Below, piece after piece: positions 43,044 to 51,530 of a stretch of DNA of 51,547 nucleotides. Source of the DNA: an uncultured Bacteroidota bacterium (GTDB taxonomy: Bacteria > Bacteroidota > Bacteroidia > Bacteroidales > P3). Each line of letters begins with the position of its first letter. Within the stretch, counting starts at the first letter, position 1. The stretch covers positions 1 to 51,547 of the forward strand of contig UQXW01000007.1 of NCBI GenBank assembly GCA_900545215.1. Reading direction: 5' to 3'. Both the position numbers and the translations under genes were made by a program. The notes under the pieces were generated by a model. The model had not been told where the DNA came from. It saw only the letters and a program-made list of their open reading frames with translations, and ran no database searches.

Positions 43044-44852
43044 ATGAAGAATAAATTTTTGAGAACCATATTCAAACCCGCAAGTGTGAAGGCCGACGTG
43101 AAGCGTTCTCACTTTTTGCAACTGTTATTGGGTTTGGTGGCAATAGTTTTTGTCAATGTGGTGGGCTATTACTTCTTTGCCCGTTGGGATTTGACCAAGG
43201 AGAAACGTTACAGCCTGTCCGTTTCGACCAAGAAGCTCTTGAAAAACGTCAACGAAGTAGTCTTTATCCGTTGTTACTTGGACGGAGACATGCCTGCCGA
43301 ATACAAGACTTTGAGGAACGAAACGAGGGAAATGTTGGACCAATTCAGAGCCTACAACTCAAATATAGAGTATGAATTTGTCGATCCAAACGCTTTTGAA
43401 GACAAAAGCGAAAGAAACGAGTTCTACGGTCGTCTTTTTGAAAAGGGATTCAGCCCTATCAATGTGATGACCACCAAGTCCAACACGCAGGTTCAGCAAT
43501 ACATATTCCCATACATGGAAATCACGCATAAGGGAAGGACATATCTTGTGCCGTTAATAAGTTCCAAACACGGAATAGCGGGAGAAAGCATCATCTCCGG
43601 CTCGATTGAGAACCTTGAATACAACCTCTACACCTCCATTCGCTCGGTTGTGAACGATAAAAAGGATAAAGTAGCCTTCCTTTACGGACATGGGGAATTG
43701 CCGGTCGAGAATATCTATGACTTTGTGGCTTCGTTGAACGAGTATTACGAAGTTGACTCTGTCTCAATCAACGAGAAACTGAACGCTTTGACAGATAGGG
43801 TTTACGATAGCGTGGATATAAATAAGGTAACAACGGCAAACAAATACAAATGTTTGATTGTTGCAAAGCCCACATCGATGTTTTCGTACAAGGATTTGTA
43901 TATCATAGACCAGTACATAATGCACGGCGGTAAGGTTTTGTGGTTATTGGATGCCCTGACTGTTTCCATGGACAGCCTTCAAACGCAACCAAGCACTGTT
44001 GCCGTGTCTAACTTCACGGGAATCGATGATATTCTTTTCCGATATGGAGCGAAGGTAAATACTAACCTTGTATTGGATATACAGTGCGCAAAGGTTCCGA
44101 TAGTAACCGGACAATATCAGGAGAACGTTCCGCAAATGACCTACTACCCTTGGAACTTTTTTCCGGAGATACACCCCAATTCCAACAATATAATATCGGA
44201 CAAAATCAGTCCCGTGAAGATGGAATTCGTCTCTTCGATAGACACAACGGCTTCCCCTGCAAATAAAACCATACTATTATCTTCCTCGAAAAGCACAAGG
44301 CTTTTGAACGCTCCCGTCAACGTATCGTTGACCATGCTTAAACAAAAGCAAGAACCCAAGTTGTTCAATTCCGGAGAAAAGACGGTGGCAATGCTCTTGG
44401 AAGGAGAGTTCTATTCCGCTTTCAAGAACAGATTGACCGCAACCATGGAAGAAAATTCTCAAATAGCATTCAAAGATTTCTCCGACAGCACGGCAATGAT
44501 AGTGGTAGCCGATGGAGATATTGTGCGGAACGACTTCATCAACGGGCAACTCCTCCCTCTGGGTTACGACAAATACACAAGGCAGATGTACGGAAACAAA
44601 GAGTTTTTGCTAAACTGCGTCAACTATTTGTGCGGAGACCGTGATTTGATACCGTTGCGTTCGCGTGAGGTCATATTACGCAAACTCGATGTAGCGAAAA
44701 TAGACAGGGAAAGAACATTCTGGCAACTGATAAACGTAGCAGCACCTGTACTATGCGTGCTTGTATTCGCACTATTCTTCGGATTGTTCAGAAAGAAATA
44801 CTATACTGGAAAATTGTTTTCAAACATCAAGACAAAGAAAGTCGGAAAATGA
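43044..44852 (+). CDS. gldG: Gliding-associated ABC transporter substrate-binding protein GldG
   Basis: GldG is the auxiliary membrane-anchored component of the GldAFG transporter. The protein of about 602 residues has one N-terminal membrane segment (HFLQLLLGLVAIVFVNVVGY), a large periplasmic domain of the DUF4350/ABC-auxiliary type (FYGHGELPVENIYDFVASLN type segment, then YLDQYIMHGGKVLWLLDA-like IDQYIMHGGKVLWLLDALT), and a C-terminal membrane segment (NVAAPVLCVLVFALFFGLF). I chose the ATG giving MKNKFLRTIFKPASVK; a GTG two codons earlier and a TTG inside gldF are possible. Its stop overlaps the next start as ATGA. Confidence 0.88.
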   Translation: MKNKFLRTIFKPASVKADVKRSHFLQLLLGLVAIVFVNVVGYYFFARWDLTKEKRYSLSVSTKKLLKNVNEVVFIRCYLDGDMPAEYKTLRNETREMLDQFRAYNSNIEYEFVDPNAFEDKSERNEFYGRLFEKGFSPINVMTTKSNTQVQQYIFPYMEITHKGRTYLVPLISSKHGIAGESIISGSIENLEYNLYTSIRSVVNDKKDKVAFLYGHGELPVENIYDFVASLNEYYEVDSVSINEKLNALTDRVYDSVDINKVTTANKYKCLIVAKPTSMFSYKDLYIIDQYIMHGGKVLWLLDALTVSMDSLQTQPSTVAVSNFTGIDDILFRYGAKVNTNLVLDIQCAKVPIVTGQYQENVPQMTYYPWNFFPEIHPNSNNIISDKISPVKMEFVSSIDTTASPANKTILLSSSKSTRLLNAPVNVSLTMLKQKQEPKLFNSGEKTVAMLLEGEFYSAFKNRLTATMEENSQIAFKDFSDSTAMIVVADGDIVRNDFINGQLLPLGYDKYTRQMYGNKEFLLNCVNYLCGDRDLIPLRSREVILRKLDVAKIDRERTFWQLINVAAPVLCVLVFALFFGLFRKKYYTGKLFSNIKTKKVGK

Positions 44853-45913
44853 AACTCAAAAGGAAGCAAAGAAATTGGTTAATCGCAGTTTGCGTATTGG
44901 TGATGGCAGGAATTGTCGCCGTGATTCTCTTGACAAGAGACAATTCGACCATCGAACAAAATTACCATATCAAAAACGTGAAGACAATCACCAAGGTCAT
45001 AATAGACGATAAGGACGAAAGAACCCTGACCTTGGAAAAGAGAGACGACAGCACTTGGTTCGTCAACGGTCATGCAGCAAACAACAAGATGATTTCAAGC
45101 CTCCTTTCCACCTTAAAGGAAATGAGAATACGCGAACCCATAGCCCGTGCGGCAAGGAACAATATCATCAAACAGTTGGCGGCAAGTGGCAAAAAGGTAC
45201 AAGTCTATCAGCAGGATTATCTGATTGATTGGGGCTTTATAAAGTTGTTCAAGAAAGAAAGACTCACCAAAACATATTTCATAGGTTCCGAAACGCAGGA
45301 CAACATGGGTACATACGTCATGTTGAAAGGCGAAAAAGAACCCTGCGTTGTTTATATTCCGAGTTTCAAAGGCTATTTATCCACACGATTTTCAGCCGTT
45401 GAGGACTTTTGGAAAGCACATACCGTTTTCAAATACAACAGAGACGAGATTGCATCGCTGAAAGTTGAGATACCGAACATGAAATCGGAAAGCTTCGAAC
45501 TTGTAAAGAACGGAAAAGGTTTCGACTTCAAACTCTTGGAAACAGGAAAAAGACTCACGTCTTTCGATACGGTGAAAGTAGTGGCACTTTTGTCGAGCCT
45601 TTTCGAGCTTAACTACGAAAGCGTTGCAAAAGACATTCCGCAAATAGAACGAGACACCGTCTTCTCAAAAGCCCCCGCATTCGTCTTCACGGTCAAAGAC
45701 ACGAAAGGAGGAGTGAACGTATTGAAAACTTTCTCGAAGCTGTACGACCCTACAAGCATAGCCGAAGACGAGAAGGACTTCTATAACATCTTCGACGTGA
45801 ACCGTTGCTACGGATTGAACAGCCGAAACAAAGATACGCTGATATTGCAGTTCTTTGTACTCGATGACCTGATGCGACCTGCAAGCTATTATTTCAGAAC
45901 ACAGAAACAATAA
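44849..45913 (+). CDS. DUF4340 domain membrane-anchored protein
   Basis: A 354-residue protein with one N-terminal membrane segment (NWLIAVCVLVMAGIVAVILL) and an extracytoplasmic DUF4340 region. Two related halves of beta-rich sequence are visible, with ITKVIIDDKDERTLTLEKRD and IASLKVEIPNMKSESFELVK as equivalent starts. DUF4340 proteins accompany GldG-like transporter genes, so a role with that transporter is likely but not shown. The ATG overlaps the gldG stop as ATGA, implying coupled translation. Frames starting further upstream lie in gldG and were not used. Confidence 0.87.
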   Translation: MKLKRKQRNWLIAVCVLVMAGIVAVILLTRDNSTIEQNYHIKNVKTITKVIIDDKDERTLTLEKRDDSTWFVNGHAANNKMISSLLSTLKEMRIREPIARAARNNIIKQLAASGKKVQVYQQDYLIDWGFIKLFKKERLTKTYFIGSETQDNMGTYVMLKGEKEPCVVYIPSFKGYLSTRFSAVEDFWKAHTVFKYNRDEIASLKVEIPNMKSESFELVKNGKGFDFKLLETGKRLTSFDTVKVVALLSSLFELNYESVAKDIPQIERDTVFSKAPAFVFTVKDTKGGVNVLKTFSKLYDPTSIAEDEKDFYNIFDVNRCYGLNSRNKDTLILQFFVLDDLMRPASYYFRTQKQ

Positions 45914-45945
45914 ACACAAAACAGTAAAACAAAAATCAGTACGAT

Positions 45946-47085
45946 ATGAGATTTATAATTCATGGAGGAACCCTTTCAAGGAGTTTGCAATCTATTTCAT
46001 CGGTAGTGCCTTCCGGCAGAACGATGCCCATATTGCTTAACTTCCTTATGGAGTTGAAAGGAGAGGATTTGACAGTAACCGCTTCCGATTTGGAGACAAC
46101 GATTACCGTAAAACTGAATCCCGGAATGGTCGAACAAGGTTCGATAAACCGTATTGCCATTCCTGCAAAAATGTTCTTGGAAGTAGTCAACAGCCTTTCC
46201 ACACAACAAATTACGATTGAAGTTCAAGAAGATTTTTCGGTCGAAATAACGGCAGGAACCGGTAAATACAAACTTGTCGGAGAAGACCCCGAAAGCTATC
46301 CGGTCGCAATGGAATTGGAAGAACCAGTTTTGACGACAATGAGTTCAAGCATACTTGTCAAAGCAATCGGAAAAACAATCTTTGCAACCGGCAACAGCGA
46401 ATTACGACCACAAATGTCCGGAGTACTCTGCGAACAAACAGAGAGCGGAACGACATTCGTTGCAACCGATGCCCATAAATTGGTGAAATACACCCGCACG
46501 GACTGCAAATGCGATGAACCCCGCAGTTTCATTCTTCCGAAAACTCCGCTCGGACTTTTGAACAAACTCCTCTCCTCTTATAAAGAAGAAATGGACGTAA
46601 AAATGGAGAACAACAAAGAGAATGTCCGTTTCACCTTCGAGAACTACACCTTGATAAGCCGCCTGATAGACGGAAAATATCCGAACTATAACATGGCGAT
46701 ACCGGAAAACAACCCCAACAAACTCATCATGGACAGAACCATGTTATATGATTCCGTGAAGAGAGTTGCGTTGTTTGCCAATCAAATAAGCAATCAGGTC
46801 GTATTCCGCCTCAAAGACAACGAACTATTCATCTCCGCAGAAGATACGGACATGGCAACGCTTGCAAAAGAGAAGCTGAACTGTAATTACAGCGGCGATG
46901 AATTGGAAATAGGCTTCAATGCGAACTTCCTCATGGAGATGTTGAATAACATAGACACCGAACTCTTGCTCATGGAAATGTCCACACCGGACAGAGCCGG
47001 TATCATATTCCCATACAAGGAAGAAGAGGAAGAAAGTAACGAAAGCATACTCATGTTGGTAATGCCTGTAATGTTAGTGAAATAA
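45946..47085 (+). CDS. dnaN: DNA polymerase III subunit beta (sliding clamp)
   Basis: The clamp encircles DNA and tethers DNA polymerase III. The 379-residue protein has three repeated clamp domains: the first starts MRFIIHGGTLSRSLQSISSV and includes LTVTASDLETTITV; the second includes ELRPQMSGVLCEQTESGTTF and VATDAHKLVKYTR; the third includes DGKYPNYNMAIPENN and ends ESILMLVMPVML. A short acidic insertion (EEEEESNE) precedes the last strand, as in other Bacteroidota. Its place after gldF-gldG-DUF4340, away from dnaA, is common in the phylum and does not mark the origin. Confidence 0.96.
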   Translation: MRFIIHGGTLSRSLQSISSVVPSGRTMPILLNFLMELKGEDLTVTASDLETTITVKLNPGMVEQGSINRIAIPAKMFLEVVNSLSTQQITIEVQEDFSVEITAGTGKYKLVGEDPESYPVAMELEEPVLTTMSSSILVKAIGKTIFATGNSELRPQMSGVLCEQTESGTTFVATDAHKLVKYTRTDCKCDEPRSFILPKTPLGLLNKLLSSYKEEMDVKMENNKENVRFTFENYTLISRLIDGKYPNYNMAIPENNPNKLIMDRTMLYDSVKRVALFANQISNQVVFRLKDNELFISAEDTDMATLAKEKLNCNYSGDELEIGFNANFLMEMLNNIDTELLLMEMSTPDRAGIIFPYKEEEEESNESILMLVMPVMLVK

Positions 47086-47102
47086 TTATAAAACTTATAG
47101 AA

Positions 47103-48305
47103 ATGAGAAAAGTAGTTTATGCGTTGGCACTGGCTTTGGTAATGTCTTCGACCGCCTTTGCCCAAAAGAAGAACAAAAACAAGAAAGAAGACAAAAAAGA
47201 GTATCAATTCACCCTTGTGAAAGAGAACCCAGTAACATCGGTTAAAGACCAAAACCGTTCCGGCACATGTTGGGCTTATTCTGCATTGAGCTTCATAGAA
47301 TCCGAAATCCTTAAAGCAGGAAAAGGCGAATACGATTTGTCAGAAATGTGGATTGTAAGAAACGCTTACATGGAAAAAGCCGAGAGATACATACGTTTCC
47401 ATGGTGCAGCAACCTTTGCAGAAGGCGGAGCATTCCAAGACATACCGTACATCATCAAGAAATACGGCATAGTACCGGAAGAAGTTTACAGAGGATTGAA
47501 CTACGGAACAGATGCACCGGATTTCTCCTCCGTATCCCCTGTTTTGGAAGGCTTTGTAAAATCATTGGCACAAAGCAAGAAACTCACACCGAACTGGAGA
47601 GAAGCATTGAACGCCTTGTTGGATTCTTACTTCGGACCAATGCCCGAAAAGTTCACTTACAAAGGCAAGGAATACACACCTAAATCATTCGCTGCAAGCC
47701 TTGGTTTGAACTTCGACGACTACATAGAAATCGGTTCGTTCACACACCATCCGTTCTATCAACCATTCATGTTGGAAGTTCAAGACAACTGGTTGCATGC
47801 AAACATTTACAACGTGAAACTCGATGAGTTGATAGCCATCATGGACAAAGCCATCATGGACGGATACACCATAGGCTGGGGTTCCGATGTCAGCGAGAAA
47901 GGCTTCTCTTGGAAGAACGGAGTTGCAATCGTTCCTGACGAAGACAAGAAAGACCTTAGCGGTACAGAGAAAGAGAAATGGGAAAAATTGACTCCTGCCG
48001 AAAAAGCAGCCGCAACCTATTCTTTCGATGGCTCAGCAAAAGAGAAAACCATCACACAGGAAATGAGACAAGAAGGATTTGATGACTTCACGACAACCGA
48101 CGATCATGGCATGCACATTGTGGGAATTTACAAAGATGCCAACGGCAACAAATTCTACAAAGTGAAGAACTCATGGGGCGATAGCGGCAAATACAACGGA
48201 TACTTCTACGCTTCCGAAGCGTTTGTAAGGTATAAAACCATCGATATTCAAATCAACAAAAACGCTTTGTCGCCTGAAATGAAATCCAAATTGGGAATCA
48301 AATAA
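47103..48305 (+). CDS. Exported C1-family (bleomycin hydrolase-like) cysteine peptidase
   Basis: A 400-residue peptidase with a signal peptide (MRKVVYALALALVMSSTAFA) and a lysine-rich linker (KKNKNKKEDKKE). The papain-fold catalytic residues are visible: Cys in QNRSGTCWAYSALSF (about 60), His in TTDDHGMHIVGIYKD (about 335) and Asn in KVKNSWGDSGKYNGYFY (about 358). The layout fits the bleomycin hydrolase/aminopeptidase C group, but that group is cytoplasmic elsewhere, while Bacteroidota relatives are exported. It starts 17 bases after dnaN and may share its transcript; a terminator follows. Confidence 0.9.
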   Translation: MRKVVYALALALVMSSTAFAQKKNKNKKEDKKEYQFTLVKENPVTSVKDQNRSGTCWAYSALSFIESEILKAGKGEYDLSEMWIVRNAYMEKAERYIRFHGAATFAEGGAFQDIPYIIKKYGIVPEEVYRGLNYGTDAPDFSSVSPVLEGFVKSLAQSKKLTPNWREALNALLDSYFGPMPEKFTYKGKEYTPKSFAASLGLNFDDYIEIGSFTHHPFYQPFMLEVQDNWLHANIYNVKLDELIAIMDKAIMDGYTIGWGSDVSEKGFSWKNGVAIVPDEDKKDLSGTEKEKWEKLTPAEKAAATYSFDGSAKEKTITQEMRQEGFDDFTTTDDHGMHIVGIYKDANGNKFYKVKNSWGDSGKYNGYFYASEAFVRYKTIDIQINKNALSPEMKSKLGIK

Positions 48306-48330
48306 CAAATCCGTAATAACGGACACTAAA

Positions 48331-48361
48331 AAGAGGGTATCGAATCGATACCCTCTTTTTT
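48331..48361 (+). terminator. Terminator after the C1 peptidase
   Basis: AAGAGGGTATCGA and TCGATACCCTCTT are perfect inverted repeats separated by one base, so the real loop takes several of the inner bases. A run of T follows. Confidence 0.85.
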
Positions 48362-48434
48362 CATTTTATAGTCCAACCGGCTACGATAATTTTTTCGGCA
48401 ACTTAACCCTGACTTGTAAACCCAATAGACATCA

Positions 48435-48509
48435 AGACGCCGAAAGAATTTTCCGAACCGCCGTTTCACGAAATTCTTTCGGCGTTTCGTTTTGTCGAAG
48501 CGGCGATTT
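48435..48509. repeat. GCCG palindromic repeat, copy H
   Basis: AGACGCCGAAAGAA, GAACCGCCGTTTC, GAAATTCTTTCGGCGTTTCG and GAAGCGGCGATT in alternating directions. It lies in the 610-base gap after the C1 peptidase, which also holds the duplicated leader. Confidence 0.7.
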
Positions 48510-48710
48510 ATTCACTTGCTTTGCAAGAAACAGATTTGTCGACTTTTGAAAAACCATAGCGAAACGAGGTATGATAGTAAGCTTTCGGGTATTGCTTCCT
48601 ATGGAATCGAATATAGACTTTTCAAGAAGAAGCGATGAAAATATTGGAAGCCAAAGCATGCAATAAAAGCAGTAATTTTATTGCTGAATGCAAAAATATA
48701 CTGAAATATA

Positions 48711-48741
48711 TTTGCGGATAAAAAGATTATTCGTATATTTG
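48711..48741 (+). promoter_or_regulatory. Promoter in leader copy 1
   Basis: TTTG, 19 bases, then TATATTTG: a perfect Bacteroidota promoter. The 18-codon leader frame begins 24 bases after the -7 box. Confidence 0.65.
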
Positions 48742-48764
48742 CCCTGTTCAAAACAAGTGTCGCC

Positions 48765-48821
48765 ATGGATACTTTTTGTTTCTCAATCCATTACATCGGC
48801 ACGAACCGCTTCATTTCTTAG
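48765..48821 (+). CDS. Possible 18-residue leader peptide, copy 1
   Basis: An ATG-started frame encodes MDTFCFSIHYIGTNRFIS and stops at TAG just before a stem-loop. The second copy at the right edge encodes the same peptide with only D2N and S7T changes and one silent change, so the frame is kept. It may be a regulatory leader peptide for the gene behind it; it could also be a chance frame in a conserved RNA. Confidence 0.4.
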   Translation: MDTFCFSIHYIGTNRFIS

Positions 48822-48916
48822 AGAGGTTCGCCCCTCCCTATGTGTGAACCTCTTAAATCAAAGCCCAAACGTAGGGAAAACTCAAAAGCATTGATTTCAA
48901 ATAAGTAATACACGAA

Positions 48917-50191
48917 ATGAAGACAACAAATATAAGAATTTTCAGAAGCATATTTTTCGCTTCGCTTGTGCTTGCAACATATATCTCGCAAGCACAAATG
49001 TATCCTTTCAAAAGTGCAGAAAGGATAGTATCATTGCAGGCATGGGATTCAACAAAATTGCTAATCAAAACCATTGATGAAAATAATCTGATTGGGCTAT
49101 ACACAATTCCTCCCAATGATATACCTTGTTTTATGCTGACTACACAGGGACAAACGAGTGCTAAATTTGCATGGCTTAATGGTATAAAACAAATAAAGGA
49201 TTTCAAAGTGTTGAATAATCACTTATTCTTTTGTGGACAAGCCAATAATGGTCTCGGCTTTATAGCATGCTGCGAAGTGGACACATTATTCAATCCCTCA
49301 ATAAGTAGCATGGAAATACAAATATTCCCATCTGTATCGGAGATAAACAAGATAGATGTTTATGAAAAAGTACCGAAAGAATATCATATAGTGGCAATAG
49401 GCAATAATAAGTGTTTTATACATACTTCAAGTAATAGCTGTGAATATTGTATGTATGTAAGTCCTTGCTATTTGAGCGACATAGTAACAACAGACAATTA
49501 TATAGTCGTGCTTGGCAAGATAAGTCCCAGCAATCTCGCCTTATTTACACACCTAAAGGTTGCTATTCATAACTATTTCGGAATGAGCTATACTCATAAC
49601 CAAGCTCGTTTTGAGAGATTTTTGATAGAAAAACTGTTTGGCGATGATGTATTGGTGTCTTACACAGATCGTCCCAATGATTATCAGGCTCAATTTGTTA
49701 GAATAAATGCTCGAACGTGTCAACCTATTATTCAACAAAGTCTGCTGAAAGTCGGAAAACCCAATCCCAAAGAAATGGTATTCAACCCTGCCGATAGTAC
49801 AATTCTATATCTTTCCCATGCTGTGAAAAACAAGGATATGATAGCAACAATAAAGCCATATCTGAATTACTCTTATCTATCTCATATTGTCATACCGAAT
49901 ATGTGTAAGTGGGGGCATGAGACTTTCAACAGCCTGACAAATTATAGGAATAACTATATGGCAGTAATCGGAGTCGATACTACCTATAGCAATCTTTATT
50001 GGTTTGATTACGAACGAGGGGCAGGCCAAGGTAACTGCTTTCAGACTTTACAAACCAACGTAGATATATCAAATACCTTTGCTCCTTTATCTCCGCAAAA
50101 CTATCTGAGTGTTCAAATTTCGAACAAACAATTTCAGACAATACAGGTTCTGCATTTCACTCCACAATACAACATAATATGTAATGATTAA
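48917..50191 (+). CDS. Hypothetical secreted protein, propeller-like
   Basis: A 424-residue protein with a signal peptide (IFRSIFFASLVLATYISQAQ). The rest is beta-rich with repeated strand pairs around short turns (LLIKTIDENNLIGLYTI, HLFFCGQANNGLGFIACCEV, NYIVVLGKISPSNLALFTHL, NYMAVIGVDTTYSNLYWFDY), suggesting a beta-propeller. No T9SS sorting domain is visible at its end. It contains many Cys for an exported protein. No family is recognised. It precedes a T9SS cargo gene by 11 bases, so the two are likely one operon behind leader copy 1. AT-rich compared with dnaN. Confidence 0.7.
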   Translation: MKTTNIRIFRSIFFASLVLATYISQAQMYPFKSAERIVSLQAWDSTKLLIKTIDENNLIGLYTIPPNDIPCFMLTTQGQTSAKFAWLNGIKQIKDFKVLNNHLFFCGQANNGLGFIACCEVDTLFNPSISSMEIQIFPSVSEINKIDVYEKVPKEYHIVAIGNNKCFIHTSSNSCEYCMYVSPCYLSDIVTTDNYIVVLGKISPSNLALFTHLKVAIHNYFGMSYTHNQARFERFLIEKLFGDDVLVSYTDRPNDYQAQFVRINARTCQPIIQQSLLKVGKPNPKEMVFNPADSTILYLSHAVKNKDMIATIKPYLNYSYLSHIVIPNMCKWGHETFNSLTNYRNNYMAVIGVDTTYSNLYWFDYERGAGQGNCFQTLQTNVDISNTFAPLSPQNYLSVQISNKQFQTIQVLHFTPQYNIICND

Positions 50192-50202
50192 ATTTGACAG
50201 AT

Positions 50203-51207
50203 ATGAAAAAGACAGCAATTTATTTATTGGCAGTACTGATGAGCTGTATCAGTATGGCTCAGAGTTCTCATTATGTCCTTTATCCACCGGAGCATATTGA
50301 TGATTACATACTTCCTTCTGCTTTGAAAGAAGATGGAGGATGTTTATTTTCTATTTCGGATACCTTGCATCCGGGACCTTGTATTCCCCTGCGAACCTCC
50401 TTTTGGCAGGATAGATACATTATAGCAATACCATACTATTCCGATACTTTGGTAAGTATTTACGGTATAGGAATTCTTGGTAGCAAAGTTAATGCAAGTC
50501 TTCCTAATCCTCTGTTTCAAATAAGGGATTCCCTGCCGGATAATATATTAAGAAGTAAAACAGCAAATTTTCAAGCGAGTTATGGTATAGAACCGAATGC
50601 TTACACTGAAGTATTCTTTGATACACCGATAACAGTACAAGGATTGTACCATATATCTCTCGAGTTTGAAACATACGATGGGGCTGATACTTATTTTATA
50701 AAGGTTATCAATCAGGTTCTTTTCTTTGGAGAGGTTCCGACACCGGAGGAAAGGTGCGGTAAATGCAATTCGGATTATGCTCCTTTATACAAGCAAAGAG
50801 GAGATAGTGCATGGCATGCGTATCCGCATGCAACTGCCAACACTCCTTATGTGTATGGTATAGATGGGTACTACACTATCCCTATGATGTTCCCGATTAG
50901 GGGCGACTTGGTGTTGCCAAGCGATACTGTAATTACCGATACTGCAAGCAGTGCTTTGAGTATGAGTTTGTTGAACGAGGAAAGTGTACGAGTGTATCCA
51001 AATCCGGCAAGTGATGTGCTGAATGTGGCGTCGAATTATAATATTCTGAATATTGCAATCTTCGATGCCATGAACAGATTGGTGGAAGAAAGAGAGGTGA
51101 ATGCCAAGAACATTCGCATAAGCCTTGCAAAGCGTCCGTCCGGTGTTTATTTCATCAAAGTACGTACCGACAGAGGTTACACCATGCGGAAGTTCGTCAT
51201 CAGATAA
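50203..51207 (+). CDS. Secreted protein with T9SS type A sorting domain
   Basis: A 334-residue protein. The signal peptide is MKKTAIYLLAVLMSCISMAQ. A central beta-rich region of unknown family (about 25-245) contains CGKCNSDYAPLYKQRGDSAW. The C-terminal 70 residues are a T9SS type A sorting domain: VRVYPNPASDVLNVASN, then VEEREVNAKNIRISLAKRPS and GVYFIKVRTDRGYTMRKFVI, ending in Arg. It should cross the outer membrane by T9SS and be attached to the surface or released. I used the ATG rather than a TTG three codons earlier. It follows the propeller-like gene by 11 bases. Confidence 0.85.
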   Translation: MKKTAIYLLAVLMSCISMAQSSHYVLYPPEHIDDYILPSALKEDGGCLFSISDTLHPGPCIPLRTSFWQDRYIIAIPYYSDTLVSIYGIGILGSKVNASLPNPLFQIRDSLPDNILRSKTANFQASYGIEPNAYTEVFFDTPITVQGLYHISLEFETYDGADTYFIKVINQVLFFGEVPTPEERCGKCNSDYAPLYKQRGDSAWHAYPHATANTPYVYGIDGYYTIPMMFPIRGDLVLPSDTVITDTASSALSMSLLNEESVRVYPNPASDVLNVASNYNILNIAIFDAMNRLVEEREVNAKNIRISLAKRPSGVYFIKVRTDRGYTMRKFVIR

Positions 51208-51289
51208 AGACAGACAATTCCGCTAAGAATGCCTTAGAAATTCAGAGCTTCAAGAGATGGCAGATTGAAAGGAAGATTCGTCGTTTGTA

Positions 51290-51366
51290 AAACGCCGATT
51301 GGCAAAATTAAAATGCCGAAAGAATTTTTTCTTTCGGCGTTTCGTCAATAACAAAACTGCGTTTTG
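51290..51366. repeat. GCCG palindromic repeat, copy I
   Basis: AAAACGCCGATTGG, AAAATGCCGAAAGAATTTTT, TTCTTTCGGCGTTTCG and AAACTGCGTTTTG. The inner pair forms the same hairpin as copy C. It lies between the T9SS cargo gene and leader copy 2, repeating the order seen at 48435-48853 (palindromic repeat, then leader). Confidence 0.7.
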
Positions 51367-51419
51367 AGCGTGGTGAAAACTCATTTTGTTTTTCGATTGC
51401 GAAAATATATCGATATATG

Positions 51420-51450
51420 CTTGCAGATAAGAGGATTATTCGTATATTTG
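51420..51450 (+). promoter_or_regulatory. Promoter in leader copy 2
   Basis: CTTG, 19 bases, then TATATTTG. Spacing is identical to leader copy 1; the -33 element differs by one base. Confidence 0.55.
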
Positions 51451-51473
51451 CCCTGTTCAAAACAAGTGTCGCC

Positions 51474-51530
51474 ATGAATACTTTTTGCTTCACAATCCAT
51501 TACATCGGCACGAACCGCTTCATTTCTTAG
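51474..51530 (+). CDS. Possible 18-residue leader peptide, copy 2
   Basis: Encodes MNTFCFTIHYIGTNRFIS and stops at TAG, with the same distance to the promoter and the stem-loop arm as copy 1. Two conservative replacements separate the copies. Confidence 0.4.
   Translation: MNTFCFTIHYIGTNRFIS

Larger units (their letters stand above)
48711..48853 (+). repeat. Duplicated leader region, copy 1, with stem-loop
   Basis: Bases 48711-48838 match 51420-51547 without gaps and with about seven differences. The block contains a promoter, an 18-codon frame and a stem-loop: AGAGGTTC (48822-48829) pairs with GAACCTCT (48846-48853) right after the frame's stop codon. The secreted 424-residue protein starts 64 bases later. 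Confidence 0.85.

Noticed and set aside
45946..47085. dnaN as a sign of the replication origin
   Set aside because: No dnaA, no DnaA-box cluster seen, and dnaN next to gldFG is a common arrangement away from the origin in this phylum.
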